DNA of 64,000 nucleotides. Origin: Paguma larvata (taxonomy: Eukaryota > Chordata > Mammalia > Carnivora > Viverridae). The DNA lies in NCBI GenBank assembly GCA_030068075.1, contig CM057841.1, positions 48,029,030 through 48,093,029 on the forward strand, given 5' to 3'. Both the position numbers and the translations under genes were made by a program. Within the stretch, counting starts at the first letter, position 1. Every line of letters begins with the position of its first letter. The notes below the pieces were generated by a model. The model saw only the letters and a list, made by a program, of their open reading frames with translations. It searched no databases and was not told the origin of the DNA. Of this stretch, positions 17,317 to 29,570 are shown one piece after another.

Positions 17317-18627
17317 CTGTGTACAGTTCACGTGCCAACTTGTAATTTCCTTCTTTAAACGCCGTAGTCCCATCTTCCTTTGCTTTACATGCGTTGGCAT
17401 TTCTGCAGGCCAGGCAGTCGTTCTGGCGGTCCCGAGCCATCTTGGGAGCCTGTACCAAAGAGCTGAAGCACCTTCTCAATACAGTCTTCCTAAGAAAGGC
17501 AAAGACCTCGTTCCTCCCAAGCATGCACATCGGTGGAATGTCATTGGCCACAGACTGCGCTTCTGGATAAGGACCCGGCATTGCTAAACAGTCTGCTTCG
17601 GCGATTTGGAAGCAATGGCGGGCAGGGCACACTCTATGTAGAAAACTTCCCGAAAATCCTGCTCCTCAAGATCTCTTTCTGTTCTTTTCTCATATTCTCT
17701 TAGCATTCTTGAACTCCTGTTGTGCCTGAGAATTTTGTGATCCGGTTCTAGGGCTCTCTGGAAACTGCGACATGCTGCCGTGGCATTCCCTAGAGACAGG
17801 GGGCATTTGCCTTCCCATGGACGTCCCCAGGCGAAACTGTCATGCAGCCTCACTGCTGGGCATCTCCAAGAGCTTCCTGGAAACTTCCAAGCATCATTTA
17901 AGTGGCTGCTCAATACTCACTATAGCTAGCATTTTTAGGACACATATCTCTGTCCTTTGTGTAACAGCTACAAGCTTCATTGTAATCTTTCCTGGCATGG
18001 TTCGCATTCCCTTTTTTCTTGAAAGGCTCCGCCTCCATCTTTACTTCATCATGGAGCAGCTCTGGTTCCGTCACCACCATTAGCACGTGGCGCTCCGCAG
18101 CAACGCCATCTTACCACTGAGACCGGTACTTCGTTCCGTTTTATTGTCAAATAATATTCCATTGTATGGATACACGTTTTCTCTAGTCCTTCATCAGCTG
18201 ATGGACATTTGGGTTGTTTCATTAGGGGCTATTATGAATAATGCTGCCATGAACGTTTGGGTGGACATGTGTTTTCTCTTGGGTATATTCCCAGGAATGG
18301 GGTTCCCAGCTCATATGGTCACTCTGCGTTTCACTTTTTGAGGGAACCGTTCAATCTGTTTTCCAAAGCGTATATCCCATCAGCAGTGAATGGGGCTCTG
18401 ATTTCTCCACATCTTTGTTAACATTTGTTATTCTCTTTTTTATCATATATTTTTCACACTGATGGGTGTGAAATGGTATCTCGTGTGGTTTCTACTCCTA
18501 TTTTCCTGATGACTACAGATGTTGAACATCTTTTCACGTGCTTATTGGCCATTTATCTTCTTTAGAGAAATGTCTATTCAAGTCCTTTGCCCATTTTTAA
18601 ATTAGCTTATCTTTTTATTTTTATTTT

Positions 18628-18736
18628 TTAAGACTTCATTTTTAAGTAATCTCCACACTTAACACGGGGCTCGAACTCAAGACACTAAGATCAAGAGTCA
18701 CATGCTCCACCGGTTGAGCCAGCCAGGCAATCCAAC
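18628..18736 (-). mobile_element. Older short tRNA-derived SINE
   Basis: GGGGCTCGAACTCAAGACAC, AGATCAAGAGTCACATGC and GGTTGAGCCAGCCAGGC within the L1 block. Confidence 0.8.
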
Positions 18737-20004
18737 CTTGTTATTTTTGAGTTATAAGAGTTCTTTATACATTCTGGGTACTAGACTCTTATCAGATATA
18801 TGATTTTAACTACGTTCTCCCATTTTGAGGGTTGTCTTTGTTTTCTTGATAGTGCCAGCATGCACAAAAGTTTTTAAGTTTGATGAAGTCCAGTTTAATC
18901 TTCCTTTTCTTTTTTGATGGTCTTTGCTTGCTTTGTCTTTTTGCTTCTTTGGTGTCCCATCTAAGAAACTGTTGCCTAATCCAAGGTCACAAAGATACAT
19001 ATGTTTTATTCTAAGAGTTTTATAGTTTTAGCTCTTATATTTAAGCCTGTGATGAACTTGGAGTTAATTTTTGTATATGGTGTGAGGTAAGAGCCCAACC
19101 TCATTCTTTTTCATGTGGCCAGTTGTCCCAGCACCATTTTTTTTGAAAATGACCATTTTCCTCCATTGGATGGTCTTGGCACCTTCAGCAAAACTCAGCT
19201 GACCACAGGGCTAGATGTCTACCTCTATGTCAGTACCACGCCATCTTGACTTCTGTAGAACTGTAGTAAGTTCTGAACTCGTAAGACAATTTAATCTATA
19301 AAAGCTTACTTTCCCTTTTTGTTATTGCTGAACAAACGGGGTCACTTGTCCTGTAGACTCACCACATTCTGGATTTGGCTGATTGCATCCTTGGAATGTC
19401 ATTCAACAGATTTATCTCTGCATACCTCGATATTCAAAAAGCTTCATTGGGTTTGAGTATAATTTTCACAGGAGGTATTGCCTTACAGCAGGAGGCACCG
19501 AATGTTTTCTCATCCCACTTAGTGAGCTAATGTCTTGTTCTTTCTCCATGATTCATCTATTACAAAGTTCTCCATTAATCAGCCTTTTACCTTTCATCGA
19601 ACATTGATTCAAGCCCTCATCAGTATTCCATTAGTCAATCCAGGGGCTGACTTTCTACTTCTATCTTTCCTTCTACGTTTATTAATGTGATCCTCCTAGA
19701 ATGGAGAACTTTCCCTCCCCAGCTATTTTCTTATCTCAAAGTTTGGTCTGTATAGAAAGAGCAGGATAAAAGTTTGATTCTTTCCCTTGACTTACCTACC
19801 AGTTTTTGGAATGAGTTCTTTCCTAAAATCCTCCAAAGGTAATTAATGATGGTTTTTCAGTATCATTTTAAATTTCTTAATCTTTTAATTTATATATTGT
19901 GACCCATTAAAGTTACTTTTAAGTCAAGTTTGTTGAGGTATAATTGATATACACTAAAGTTCACCCTCTCAAAGTGTACAACTTTCTTTTTGGTTTTTTT
20001 TTTT

Positions 20005-20232
20005 TTTGTTTTTTTTTTTTTTAAATGTTTTTAATTTTTTATTTTTGAGACAGAGAGAGACAGAGCATGAGTGGGGGAGGGGCAGAGAGAGAGGGAGACA
20101 CAGAATGTGAAGCAGGCTCCAGGCTCTGAGCTGTCAGCACAGAGCCCGACGCAGGGCTTGAACTCACAGACCGTGAGATCATGACCTGAGCCGAAGTCGG
20201 CCGCTCAACCAACTGAGCCACCCAGGCGCCCC
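20005..20232 (-). mobile_element. CAN SINE, reverse
   Basis: Flanked by CTCAAAGTGTACAACTT on both sides (about 19969-19985 and 20233-20249), an exact 17-bp target-site duplication within the L1 3' end. Confidence 0.95.
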
Positions 20233-20835
20233 TCAAAGTGTACAACTTGATGAGCTTTAACAAATATATAAACCAAAACATTGTAAGATGTGGCACATCT
20301 CTATCACCTCCAAAACTTCCCTTGTATCCCTTTGCAGCCAATCACCTTCCTCACCCTACACCTCTGGCAACCATTTATCCGACTGCTGTTTCTAGTAGGG
20401 TTTCGCCTCAAAAATATTATATAAACAAAATCATACAGTATGGTGCCGTTTCTGTTGTGTCTTCTCTCATTTAGTAAATGTGTTGGGTATTCATCATGTT
20501 GCTGAGTGTAGCAACGGTCTGGTCCCTTTATTACTGAGTAGTAATCCATTATACCAATGTTTGTTTACCCATTTCTCAGTTGATAGACATTTGCGTTGCT
20601 TCCATGTTTTTGCAAGTATGAATAAAGCTATATACGTTGGCATCCAGAAGGTCCTTCAGTGGACATTCGTGGACAGTTATTTTTCTTTTTCTTAGGGAAA
20701 TACCCAGGAGTGAGTCACTAGGTCATATGATAGCTGGAGGTTTAACAATAAGAAATTGCCAAGCTGTTTTCCAAAGTGGCTGGTTGTTTGTCTTCTTGAT
20801 GCTCAAATTATTTCATCATTAGGCTAATGGGAGCT

Positions 20836-21275
20836 CCTTCCGGTCAGATCCTGTCCTACTGACACCGCTCCAGGAGTCTTCAATAGCTTCCTTGCTTTCA
20901 CGCATGACTGGAGATTCCAGGCTCATCTTGGACATTTCTGCCTCAGACTACAAGTCAGCTACTTTTCCAAGGAGCTCTTTTAGTGGGAACTGGTACTTAG
21001 AAACCACAGCCTGAACACAAGGGGTGCTTAGGACTACCTGGTTCAGTGTCTGTAGGCTTTTTAGGTGGACAGGAAATTAATGTTTTTAAGAAATGGAAAA
21101 ATCATTAATTGGTAGATAAATCACTCGAAGTTGTTTTTTTAACCTTCTTTGGATTATTTGCATTTTTTCTGTCTTATGCTGAAAATCTTGTTTCTTAATG
21201 ACACTTAAGATGATTATTCATTTCATCCTTCTATATGGATAGTAGTTTCAAAATGGCCACAATGATATTATAGCT
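20836..21275. other. Unassigned sequence
   Basis: No exon or clear repeat recognised. Part may be decayed L1 3'UTR. Confidence 0.3.
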
Positions 21276-21279
21276 TTAT

Positions 21280-21506
21280 CTTTTAATGTTTATTTATTTT
21301 TGAAAGAGAGAGAGAAAGTGCACGTGTGTGTGGGCACGCATGAGCCAGGGAGGGGCAGAAAGAGAGGGAGACACAGAATCTGAAGCAGGCTCCAGGCTCT
21401 GTGCTATCAGCACAGAACCCGACGTAGGACTTGAACCCACAAACCGTGAGATCATGACCTGAGCCAAAGTCAGACGCTTAACCAACTAAGCCACCCAGGT
21501 TCCCCT
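21280..21506 (-). mobile_element. CAN SINE, reverse
   Basis: TTTTAATGTTTATTTATTTT start and GCCACCCAGGTTCCCC end. It carries an internal (GT)n stretch at 21321-21332. Confidence 0.9.
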
Positions 21507-21924
21507 AACACTGATATTATAATTTAACAAGACAAGCTCATGCAGTTTAAGATTTCTTTGTGTTTTTTTCTATCTTCAGTCATCTCCCCACTGGAAATGT
21601 TAGTCAAAAAACTATGCATTTCCATCTCTTTGTTATTTCCAGGGACTTAAAATTTTTTTAATTATATAAAACACATAATTCCTAAATAGAAACTACAAAA
21701 ACTATGTTCAGAAAGTTCTAGCTTCTAGTCCCTATCTTTCTCCCACATTATTTCCCTCTCCCTCAAGATAAAACATTTTTATCAGCTTTATCCTTGAACT
21801 TTTTATATTTTAAAATAGAAACATGTTTTTCAGTTTGTCTTTTTGCCTAGAAAAGGTTGCATGTTATTTTTTAAAGCATACTGCTTTTTAAAAACTCTTT
21901 ATTTTAAAATAAAACACAGATACG

Positions 21925-22080
21925 GTTCGCTGTGTTGGTAGAGTATGTGACTCTTGATCTCGGGGTTGTAAGTTCGAGCCCCATGCCAGGTGTAGAGATT
22001 ACTTAAAAATAATAATAATATAAAATAAAATATTTAAAATAAATTATTAAATATTTAAAATAAAATACAGATATAGACAG
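21925..22080 (+). mobile_element. Older short tRNA-derived SINE with A/T-rich tail
   Basis: GTTGGTAGAGTATGTGACTC, TTGATCTCGGGGTTGTAAGT, TCGAGCCCCATGCCAGGTG and TAGAGATTACTTAAAAATAA, then a (TAAAATAAAATATT)n-like tail. This is the forward form of the 'GATCAAGAGTC' subfamily. Confidence 0.8.
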
Positions 22081-23985
22081 CAAAAAACAAATATACAGAC
22101 AATCATGCCTTATCACACAACCTCTCAATCAAGAAATAGAAAGGTTGTTCAGGCACCCAAAAAGTCCCTCCATGACACCTATCCCAATCACAGCTCTCCC
22201 AAAAAAAAGGAACCACCATCCCATGACAACATTTACCTGTTGGTTTCTTTATGGCTTTATCAACCACACTTTTTATCAAGTGGGCATCCCTCAACACCAC
22301 AGTTTTTAAGTTTGGTCTTTTTTTTTAAATTTCACCTATCTTTTAGGTCTCTTTAACCTATGGGGTTTCTCCTCCATCCCATTCTTTCCCTTACAATTCA
22401 TCTGTTGAAGAACCCAGGATATTCGCTCTCTAGAGTGTCTCCAGTCCAGACTTTGTTGATTGCACACTCAACGGCATAACTCAATATGTTCCTTTGTCCT
22501 CTGTTTCTGCACATTGGCAGTTGGCTGAGACTCAAGCTCAAACCCTTTGTCCCCACTGTAAGAGGAATTGGGATCTTTCAACAGGAGGTGTGTAATGTCT
22601 CTGATATTCATTCTTTTCTGATGCTGACAGCCGCTGATGCTTAATGTCTAGACCCATTAATTCATTGAGGGTTGCTAAGTGTGATATTCTCACTTACTTC
22701 GCTATCTGATGGAGCCCTTTCCCACAAAGCAAGCAGAGGCAGTAACAGATCAGCAGTTTTGCCAAGATGTCTGATATGAATGAAATATTTGCCTTCCTCC
22801 CACATCTGACCTCTCTATGAAATCCAAAAGGGCTTCAGGCCTGTGTGATCTGTTTTCAAATGCTTGTTTCCCAGACAAAACTGGCTGGGATCCAGACATG
22901 CAGTGCCTTAACCCTTGTGATCCAAAGTCACCTGGAAGATTTTATCAGTAAGACCCACTCCTGGGTCCACAGACCAAAGGCTTGCGGCAAAACTGTATAT
23001 TTCTGGCAGGTGCTGTGTGTATGTGATCATCGGTAACAGCCCATCTGGGAGGCTTGGCACCCATACCAGATCCGGAGGGCATCACCCAAGCTGGCATATT
23101 GTCTTGGGTGAAACAAAACAAGAACACCTGCCCAGTGCTACAGACGACTGAGCTAAAACAGGAAGACGTGTTACGCAGGCTCCTGTCGGGGCCAGGTGTC
23201 TAACACAACACTATTTGGGCCATATTTACATATATTAAGAAATATTCCTCTAGATCTACTCACCGTTTTACTTAATTTCTAAAGAAAACTTTGTAACATT
23301 TTCATCAAGAGAAAAAGAGTTCTTGCTTGCCAAAATGAAAAAGGGACATCAAGGAAAGCAACACGATGTAACTATTACTATTTACATTTGAAGAAAGAAA
23401 ACTGGAAACAACTTTAATGCCAAACCACAGGAAAGCGCCTGGCACCATCTGAGAACTAATTGCTATTTTTTGAGTGCTGACCATGTGCCAACGGGTTTAC
23501 GTCTGGTGTAGCAAAATGATTCTACCTTTTTCTCCTTGTTGGGATCTCTGTGAATTAACCCTCCCATTTACTGAGAAAAACCGGACTCAGAGAAAAATAG
23601 GACAAAAGAGTCCTTTCAACCAGTACTGCAGAAACTATTGAACATCCCTAGACAAGTAATTAATTAATTGGGTGTAACTCTTGCATAAACATAACCTGAA
23701 ATGGATCATAGGCTTAACGGTAAAACCTTAAACTAACAAAAATTCTAGAAGAAAACCTAGGAGAAGATCTTTGTGACTTTGAGGTGGACAAAATTTTCTT
23801 AAACCAAAAGCACAAACCATTTTTGAAAAATGGGGATGAGGGAGGAGAAATAGGAACAGGTTAGAGTTATATTTTATTATCCGAGTATTCATTTTTGTGA
23901 GCATCCATTTATGGCGGGTGATATTTAAATAAACATGGGCTCAGTTTCTAAAATGTGAATGACCCTAAGGAAGAAACGTGCAGGT
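22081..23985. other. Unassigned sequence with scattered repeat remnants
   Basis: 22880-22980 has MER5-like words (CACCTGGAAGATTTTATCAG, CCCACTCCTGGGTCCACAG). 22081-22880 and 23150-23985 show nothing I can name. No coding exon seen. Confidence 0.4.
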
Positions 23986-23987
23986 AA

Positions 23988-24240
23988 GATTGAGACTCTG
24001 AAGCTACGAACGCCTGAGTTCAAATTCTGGCTCCACCTGGAAGTGGGAGCGGTAAGGACTCTCTCTCTCTTCTCGCCTCAGGCTCCTCATCTGTAAAATG
24101 GGCTTGATATGAAATTCCAACCTCAAAGGGTTATGTGGGGATTTGCAGAGTTTCTACGTATGGAAAGCTCAGAACACGAGCCGGTATAGAGTGCACAGTG
24201 GCTCAGTATTTACCATTATTATTATGTATTATAAATAGCA
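23988..24240 (+). mobile_element. MIR SINE
   Basis: CTGAGTTCAAATTCTGGCTC, CAGGCTCCTCATCTGTAAAA and CAAAGGGTTATGTGGGGATT give the sense MIR order, ending in ACCATTATTATTATG. Confidence 0.8.
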
Positions 24241-24460
24241 GTAAAAATGAGTTTTGGAAAACTAATGCCTCCTCTCTGACTTTTGAATGATTTCCTTTAT
24301 TGCCATTGCTTTTGCACCATCAATAGAGAACTGTGAGGAAAATACTTTACTGGATTGTGAAAGAAGAAAGGAACTCAGTGTGGAACTGGTGACATGGGAC
24401 CCCTGGACGCTCTACACAGCTTCTGCTTTAAGAAAGCTGCTGCTGTCCCTCTGAAGAACT

Positions 24461-24508
24461 CTGACCTCTGACCTCCGACCCTTAACCTCAACCTCTGACC
24501 TCTGACAA
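24461..24508 (+). repeat. 7-bp tandem array of TGACCTC
   Basis: Successive units TGACCTC, TGACCTC, CGACCCT, TAACCTC, AACCTC, TGACCTC, TGACAAG. TGACCT is a nuclear-receptor half site read from the other strand (AGGTCA), and a 7-bp step gives DR1 spacing. Confidence 0.75.
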
Positions 24509-24509
24509 G

Positions 24510-25275
24510 CAAAGAGACTCAAGTGTGGAAGAACAGAGAGTGGAGGCTCCCCGCTAGCATTGTTCTTGGAAGAAAGGGGTAGTGGACAAAGGGACTCCAG
24601 CGAACCTTAGTGCCTGAAAACTTCCATGGAACAACAGAATAAAAGAAAACACATGAAAGAAAACAGGCATGAGGTGGAAGCCAGTAGCTGGAGGGTCTTC
24701 GGCCTGACAGTGCCGTGGACGGTCGCCTCCAGAGAGGGTCAACCTCTCTGTGCAGCAAAGAAAATAACTGTCACCGAGAAAGTAACTCCATTCACGAGGA
24801 CACAGGACAGCTGTAACTCTCACGCCTCACCCTTGGGAATGTCAACCAGCAGAATCATTTCGGAAGACGATTCTAATGAAGTTAAGCACACACCTGCTCT
24901 GTGGTGTAGCAACTCCGCTCTGAGGGAGCCTCCGAATTAAAGACTGCAGAAAAACCAGGTCAGAGGCCAAGAGCACTGGGCCAGCGCTTCTTCATGAACT
25001 CTACAAATTTATTATCTGAAATATCAACCTTAAGGAATCTTTTCATTCCTTTACTTTCTGTAGCCCAGACACTGACAAAAGATTTTTTTTTTCTTCATAT
25101 TTTGCTTCATCTTAGAAGCCCCTGCTCTTGAGAACTTGCTGGTCACTTGCCTAAGGACACCCTGAAGGTATCTGCATGAAGACTGAGGGTAGTGAAAGTC
25201 AGGGAGGTCACTGGGTGGGGGGAACACCTGGCCCATGTCCCCACTGGATGCTTTAATCCCCACTCAGCCCCTTCC
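24510..25275. other. Unassigned sequence
   Basis: Unique-looking sequence with open frames of up to about 100 codons on both strands, but no splice-site or codon pattern that supports an exon. Confidence 0.35.
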
Positions 25276-25279
25276 ACAT

Positions 25280-25478
25280 GTTTTTTGAAGTTTATTTATT
25301 TATTTTTGAAAGAGAGGCAGAGAGAGCAAGCATGGGAGGGTCAGAGAGAGAATCTCAAGCAGGCTTCACACTGTCAGTGTGGAGCCAATGTGGGGCTCAA
25401 ACTCACGAACAGCGAGATCATGACCTGAGGCGAAACCAAGTGCTGGACACTCAACCAAATGAGTCACCCAGGCGCCCC
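25280..25478 (-). mobile_element. CAN SINE, reverse
   Basis: TTTATTTATTTATTTTTGAAAG start; end CAAATGAGTCACCCAGGCGCCCC. Confidence 0.9.
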
Positions 25479-25539
25479 GCTCTCACGTTTATTGCCAAGG
25501 AAACTGCCATGTACTAAACTCGTTAAATCCTCATAACAA

Positions 25540-25735
25540 GGCTAGAAGTAGGAACTGTTATCATCCTCATTTTTTGGTGAGAAAACTGAGGACCGGAGGG
25601 GTAAAGTAACTTGTCTGAGATCACACAAGTGGTAAGAAATGAAAGAGTCAGGATTTAAGCTGAGATGAACTGGCCTAGAAGCTTCTGTCTTAACCACGGG
25701 GCTGCACTGCCAAGCAGCTGCCTCTTCTATGTTGG
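25540..25735 (-). mobile_element. MIR SINE
   Basis: GAGAAAACTGAGGACCGGAG, TAACTTGTCTGAGATCACAC and CTTAACCACGGGGCTGCACT are the antisense MIR core and tRNA-like head. Confidence 0.85.
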
Positions 25736-26043
25736 GCACTGCATCCCTCCTGTGACCAAGACCCAGACTCTTAACTTTTTTCCCCCTTCTTGAGGAAAGT
25801 TAGGACAGCGAGTCCCAAGTTTGTATTTACAATAACCCACAGATTCTAAAGCCCATTGCAACATCCTCTGAAGTATTACATAAACAAAACTGAGTATAAT
25901 AAAGATTGTTTAGTTATGTTTTTTGGGTTTTGATATGTTTTGTTTTGAAATTAATCAAAACAACAACGGAGCTAAACTGAAAAAGGCTACAATCATGCAG
26001 TCTTTCCTAAATTGCTAAATTAGTGGAAAATCCCAGTTTCTTC

Positions 26044-26144
26044 TTTTTTTTTTAAAGGAAGCTCTACACCCAGTGTGGGGCTTGAACTCATGACCCCAAG
26101 ATTAAGAGCCACGTACTCTACTGACTGAGCCAGTCAGGTGCCCC
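26044..26144 (-). mobile_element. Older short tRNA-derived SINE
   Basis: AGCTCTACACCCAGTGTGGG, GCTTGAACTCATGACCCC, AGATTAAGAGCC and GACTGAGCCAGTCAGGTGCCCC. Confidence 0.85.
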
Positions 26145-26434
26145 AACCCGAGTTTCTATTGCCATCCCACAAGGAGAGAGTTTGGAGCTGGGTTCTCTGA
26201 ACAGAATCCAACCAGTGCTTCCTTACTTCAGAAAATGTCCTATCAGCCCATATGTAATGTCCGCAGACTCTCCTGAGGAGTTCGTGGAGGCAACTGGCTC
26301 GGTCAGCAAAGCTTCTCCAGTAGGGTGGCAAGGCACATTAAAAGACCACAGAGAATTTATTCTAAGAGTGCAAGGATGGTTCAATATTAGGAAAACTTTT
26401 TTTTTTTTTTTTGGTAAATTCTATTTTTTAATTT

Positions 26435-26505
26435 CTTAAAAAAATATTTATTTATTTTGAGAGAGAGAGAGAGCATGCATGCACGCACAAGAATGAAGGA
26501 GGGAG

Positions 26506-26539
<34 letters not shown>

Positions 26540-26669
26540 CCCAAGCAGGTTCCATGCTGCCAGCACAGAGCCCTACGTGGGTTTCGAACTCACCATGAAC
26601 CACGAGATCACGACTTGAGCTGAAATCAAGAGTGGAATGCTTAACCAATGGAGCCACCCAGGCACCCCA
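26435..26669 (-). mobile_element. CAN SINE, reverse
   Basis: Inserted in the L1; the flanks AATATTAGGAAAACTT and AATATTAGGAAACTT are the duplication. Contains a long (GA)n stretch at 26510-26537. Confidence 0.93.
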
Positions 26670-27345
26670 ATATTAGGAAACTTCTTAATACAACATAATA
26701 ATAGATCCTAGGAGATCCATAAATGTAGTAAACATTTGACAAAATTCAACACCATTTTCTGTTTTTTAAAAATCCTCATTAAAGTAGAAAATGATAAATA
26801 ATTCCTTAACACTATAACATAAAACTCAGATAAAAGCCAGTATTTTACTTAACTGGAAGACACCAGAAGCATTCTCGCTAAAGTCAGAGCACAGGCACAT
26901 GTGCCCACTACCATTATACAGAAGGTTCTAGTCAATGCAATTAAACAAGCTAAAAAATCAGAGATATACAAATTGGATCGGAGGCAAAATTGTTTCCATT
27001 TATATATGGCATGATTATAGCTTAGAACATCCAAGAGAATTGACTTAGAAACTACTACAAATAAGAGACAGAAAACACTCCACGAAAAAGAGAAAATGTT
27101 TAGGAATAAACTTATCAAAAAATATGTAAGTTATTTACTAAAAACCTGTAAATAATACTGAAGGACAGAGAAGACTTTTTTTTTTTAATGGAATGACATA
27201 TGTTCTTGATAGGAAGATTCAACATCATAATATCTATATCCATTCTCTGAAGGTAATGTGCAAATTTAAAGCAATCTTAATACATTTCACAAAAAAGGAT
27301 GTTTAAATGGCCAACACACATATTTTTTAAAGTGTTCAAACTCAG

Positions 27346-27561
27346 GGTGGCTGGGTGGCTCAGTCAGCTAAGGGTCCGACTCCGGCTCAAGTCACGATCT
27401 CACAGTTCATGAGTTCGAGTCCCACGTCAGGCTCTGTGCTGACAGCTCAGAGCCTGGAGCCTGCTTCGGATTCTGCATCTCCCTCTCTCTCTGCCCCTCG
27501 CCTGCTCATGCTCTCTCTTTCTCTTTCTCTCAAAAATGATAAACATTAAAAAAAAATGTTA
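27346..27561 (+). mobile_element. CAN SINE
   Basis: GGTGGCTGGGTGGCTCAGTC head, complete middle with GACAGCTCAGAGCCTGGAGC. AAGTGTTCAAACTCA and AAGTGCTCAAACTCA flank it (one mismatch). Confidence 0.93.
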
Positions 27562-28915
27562 AGTGCTCAAACTCACTGGTCATTACAGAAGTGAAAATTA
27601 AAACCACAATTAATCACCAAAGACACACGAGAATGAATGAAATTTGAAAGACCAACAAAATCAAGTGTTGCAAGGATGTGGCATAACTGGAATCCTCAGA
27701 CACCACTGGAAGGAGGGTAAATTGTTACGCATCTATTTGCAAAACTGGGTTAGTGATATTTTCTGAAGTTGAACACATGCATAGCCCATGGCCCAGACAT
27801 TCCTCTTGTAAGTAAATATCTAACAGAAATGTATATGTATGGACACCAAAAGCCCCGCGTTCTACCAAAGGCTGCCCATGGCCACAGCCTGTGTTACTCA
27901 TGATAGCCAAAAACCTGAAAACAACCTAAATGTCCATCAACAGGAGAAAAGATAAGTAAACGGATCTACTGTTGAGTAAAGAAGCCATCCATATACGAAT
28001 GAGTGCCTGTTTAGAAAGTTAAAAAAAAAAAAAAAAACACAACCACCACCAAGCCAGTCTATGACATAAGAAACAAGGATGATGCCTAGGGGGGCTTCTG
28101 CATGTTGCTAATGCTCTAGTTTCAGAGCTGAGTAACAGTTCACTTTGTGATTTCTCCTCAAGCTGTATACTTACAATTTATTCACTTTTCCATATGTGTG
28201 TTATACTTCTGTTTTTATTAAGGCAATTCCAATAAAACCACCAACACGTGTGTGTGTGATTAGATATGAGATTTTAAAGTTCAAATAGAAAAACGAATAA
28301 GCAAGAATAGCCCAAAAGAAAACAAAAAAGAAGGGGAGCAGTCCTTCCATATATTAATATATTTTTAAAAATATTATTGACCTTATAAACCTAGCGAGCA
28401 AAACAGTGGGAACATGAATGAACAGGCATCAACAGAAACCAAGGCAAAAAAGACTAGCAAAATTTGAAAGAAACTCCCATACCGTGAGAAAAGAGCTTAC
28501 GATGAAGCAGCATGCATCTCTACCTCACGCCATGCATCAGGATAAATTCCAAATGGATCAACATTTGAATGTTGAAATAACAGAAGAAAATAAAGGACAT
28601 GTCCTGTTATCTTAAAGGGGGGAAGACTTTTTGTACCCATGTCTACATTCAGAAACCATAAAAAGAAATGAGTGATATTTGACTGCATAAAAATAAAAAA
28701 AATTATGCACACGAAACAAAAAAAAATCATCCATAAAATGAAAAAAAAAATGCTAAACTGGACACAACTTGTATCAAAGGCAAAAGGCTTGTCTCCCTAA
28801 TAGATACTCACCTCCTTGATATAAAAAAGGAAAAAGCAACTACCTAATTTTGAAAATAAGCAAAGACTGAACAAAGAATAAAAGAGACCAAAAAAAAAAA
28901 AAAGACTCTTAACTG

Positions 28916-29083
28916 GGGTACCTGGGTGGCTCAGTCAGGTAAGCATCAGACTCTTGATTTCAGCTCAAGTGATGATCTCCCCGTAAGTTGGAACCTCATG
29001 TCAGGCTCTGTGCTGACAGCATGAAACCTTTTTGGGATTCTCTGTCTCCTTCTTTCTCTCTGTCTCTCTCTCTCTCAAAGAAA
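28916..29083 (+). mobile_element. CAN SINE
   Basis: GGGGTACCTGGGTGGCTCAG head and (TCTC)n end. Lies just after GACTCTTAACT, with GACTGTTAACT after it as the likely duplication. Confidence 0.9.
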
Positions 29084-29359
29084 AAGACTGTTAACTATAG
29101 AGAACCGACGGTTACCAGGTGGGAGGCAGGTGAAACAGGTGATGGGGATTAGAAGTGTACTCGCCGTGATGGCACTGAGTGATGTACAGAAGTGCTGAAT
29201 CGCTATATTGTACACCTGAAACTAATATCACGCTGTATATTAATTACACTGGAATTAAATTTTTAGAAACAAACGAAATATAAATCTGTTGTGGTAGTCA
29301 TTTCACAGTATATGTAGGCCAAACCATTATGCTGTACACCTTAAATTTGTACGATGTAG

Positions 29360-29570
29360 GGGTGCCTGGGGGGCTCAGTCGGTTAAGCATCTAACTTCGG
29401 CTCAAGTCATGATCTCATGGTTCGTAGGTTCAAATCCCACGTCTGGCTCTGTGCTGACAGCTCAGAGCCTGGAGCCTGCTTCAGATTCTGGGTGTGTCTC
29501 TCTCTCTGCCCCTCCCCTGCTCATGCTCTCTCTCTGTCTCTCAAAAATAAATTAAAAAGGTTAAAAAAAT
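29360..29570 (+). mobile_element. CAN SINE
   Basis: GGGGTGCCTGGGGGGCTCAG head, complete body, TCAAAAATAAATTAAAAAGG tail. Confidence 0.92.

Larger units (their letters stand above)
16178..18112 (-). pseudogene. DNAJC7: Processed pseudogene of DNAJC7
   Basis: Intron-less, stop- and frameshift-ridden copy of the TPR/J-domain cochaperone DNAJC7 (TPR2). From the start near 18109, pieces read [76 protein letters not shown], then after a SINE SKLRKRDGATED, YEEAVQN, and a J domain with EILGVVTNASEDEI and HHPDGH, ending [15 protein letters not shown] and the IEASGPGKF tail. The order matches the parent from end to end, with a piece of 3'UTR after it. A reverse CAN SINE (17035-17240) and a small AT-rich tandem expansion (17261-17316) break it further. 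No role is supported. Confidence 0.93.
18130..20835 (-). mobile_element. Antisense L1 block (two 3' ends), decayed
   Basis: AATATTCCATTGTATGGATA, CATCAGCTGATGGACATTTG, AATAATGCTGCCATGAACG, ATTCCCAGGAATGGGG, TGAACATCTTTTCACGTGC and TTATCAGATATATGATTT mark the ORF2 3' part in reverse. A second L1 3' end begins near 19920 (TGAGGTATAATTGATATACA) and repeats the 'TTGATAGACATTTGCGTTGC' part at 20579. SINEs interrupt at 18640 and 20015. Confidence 0.85.
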
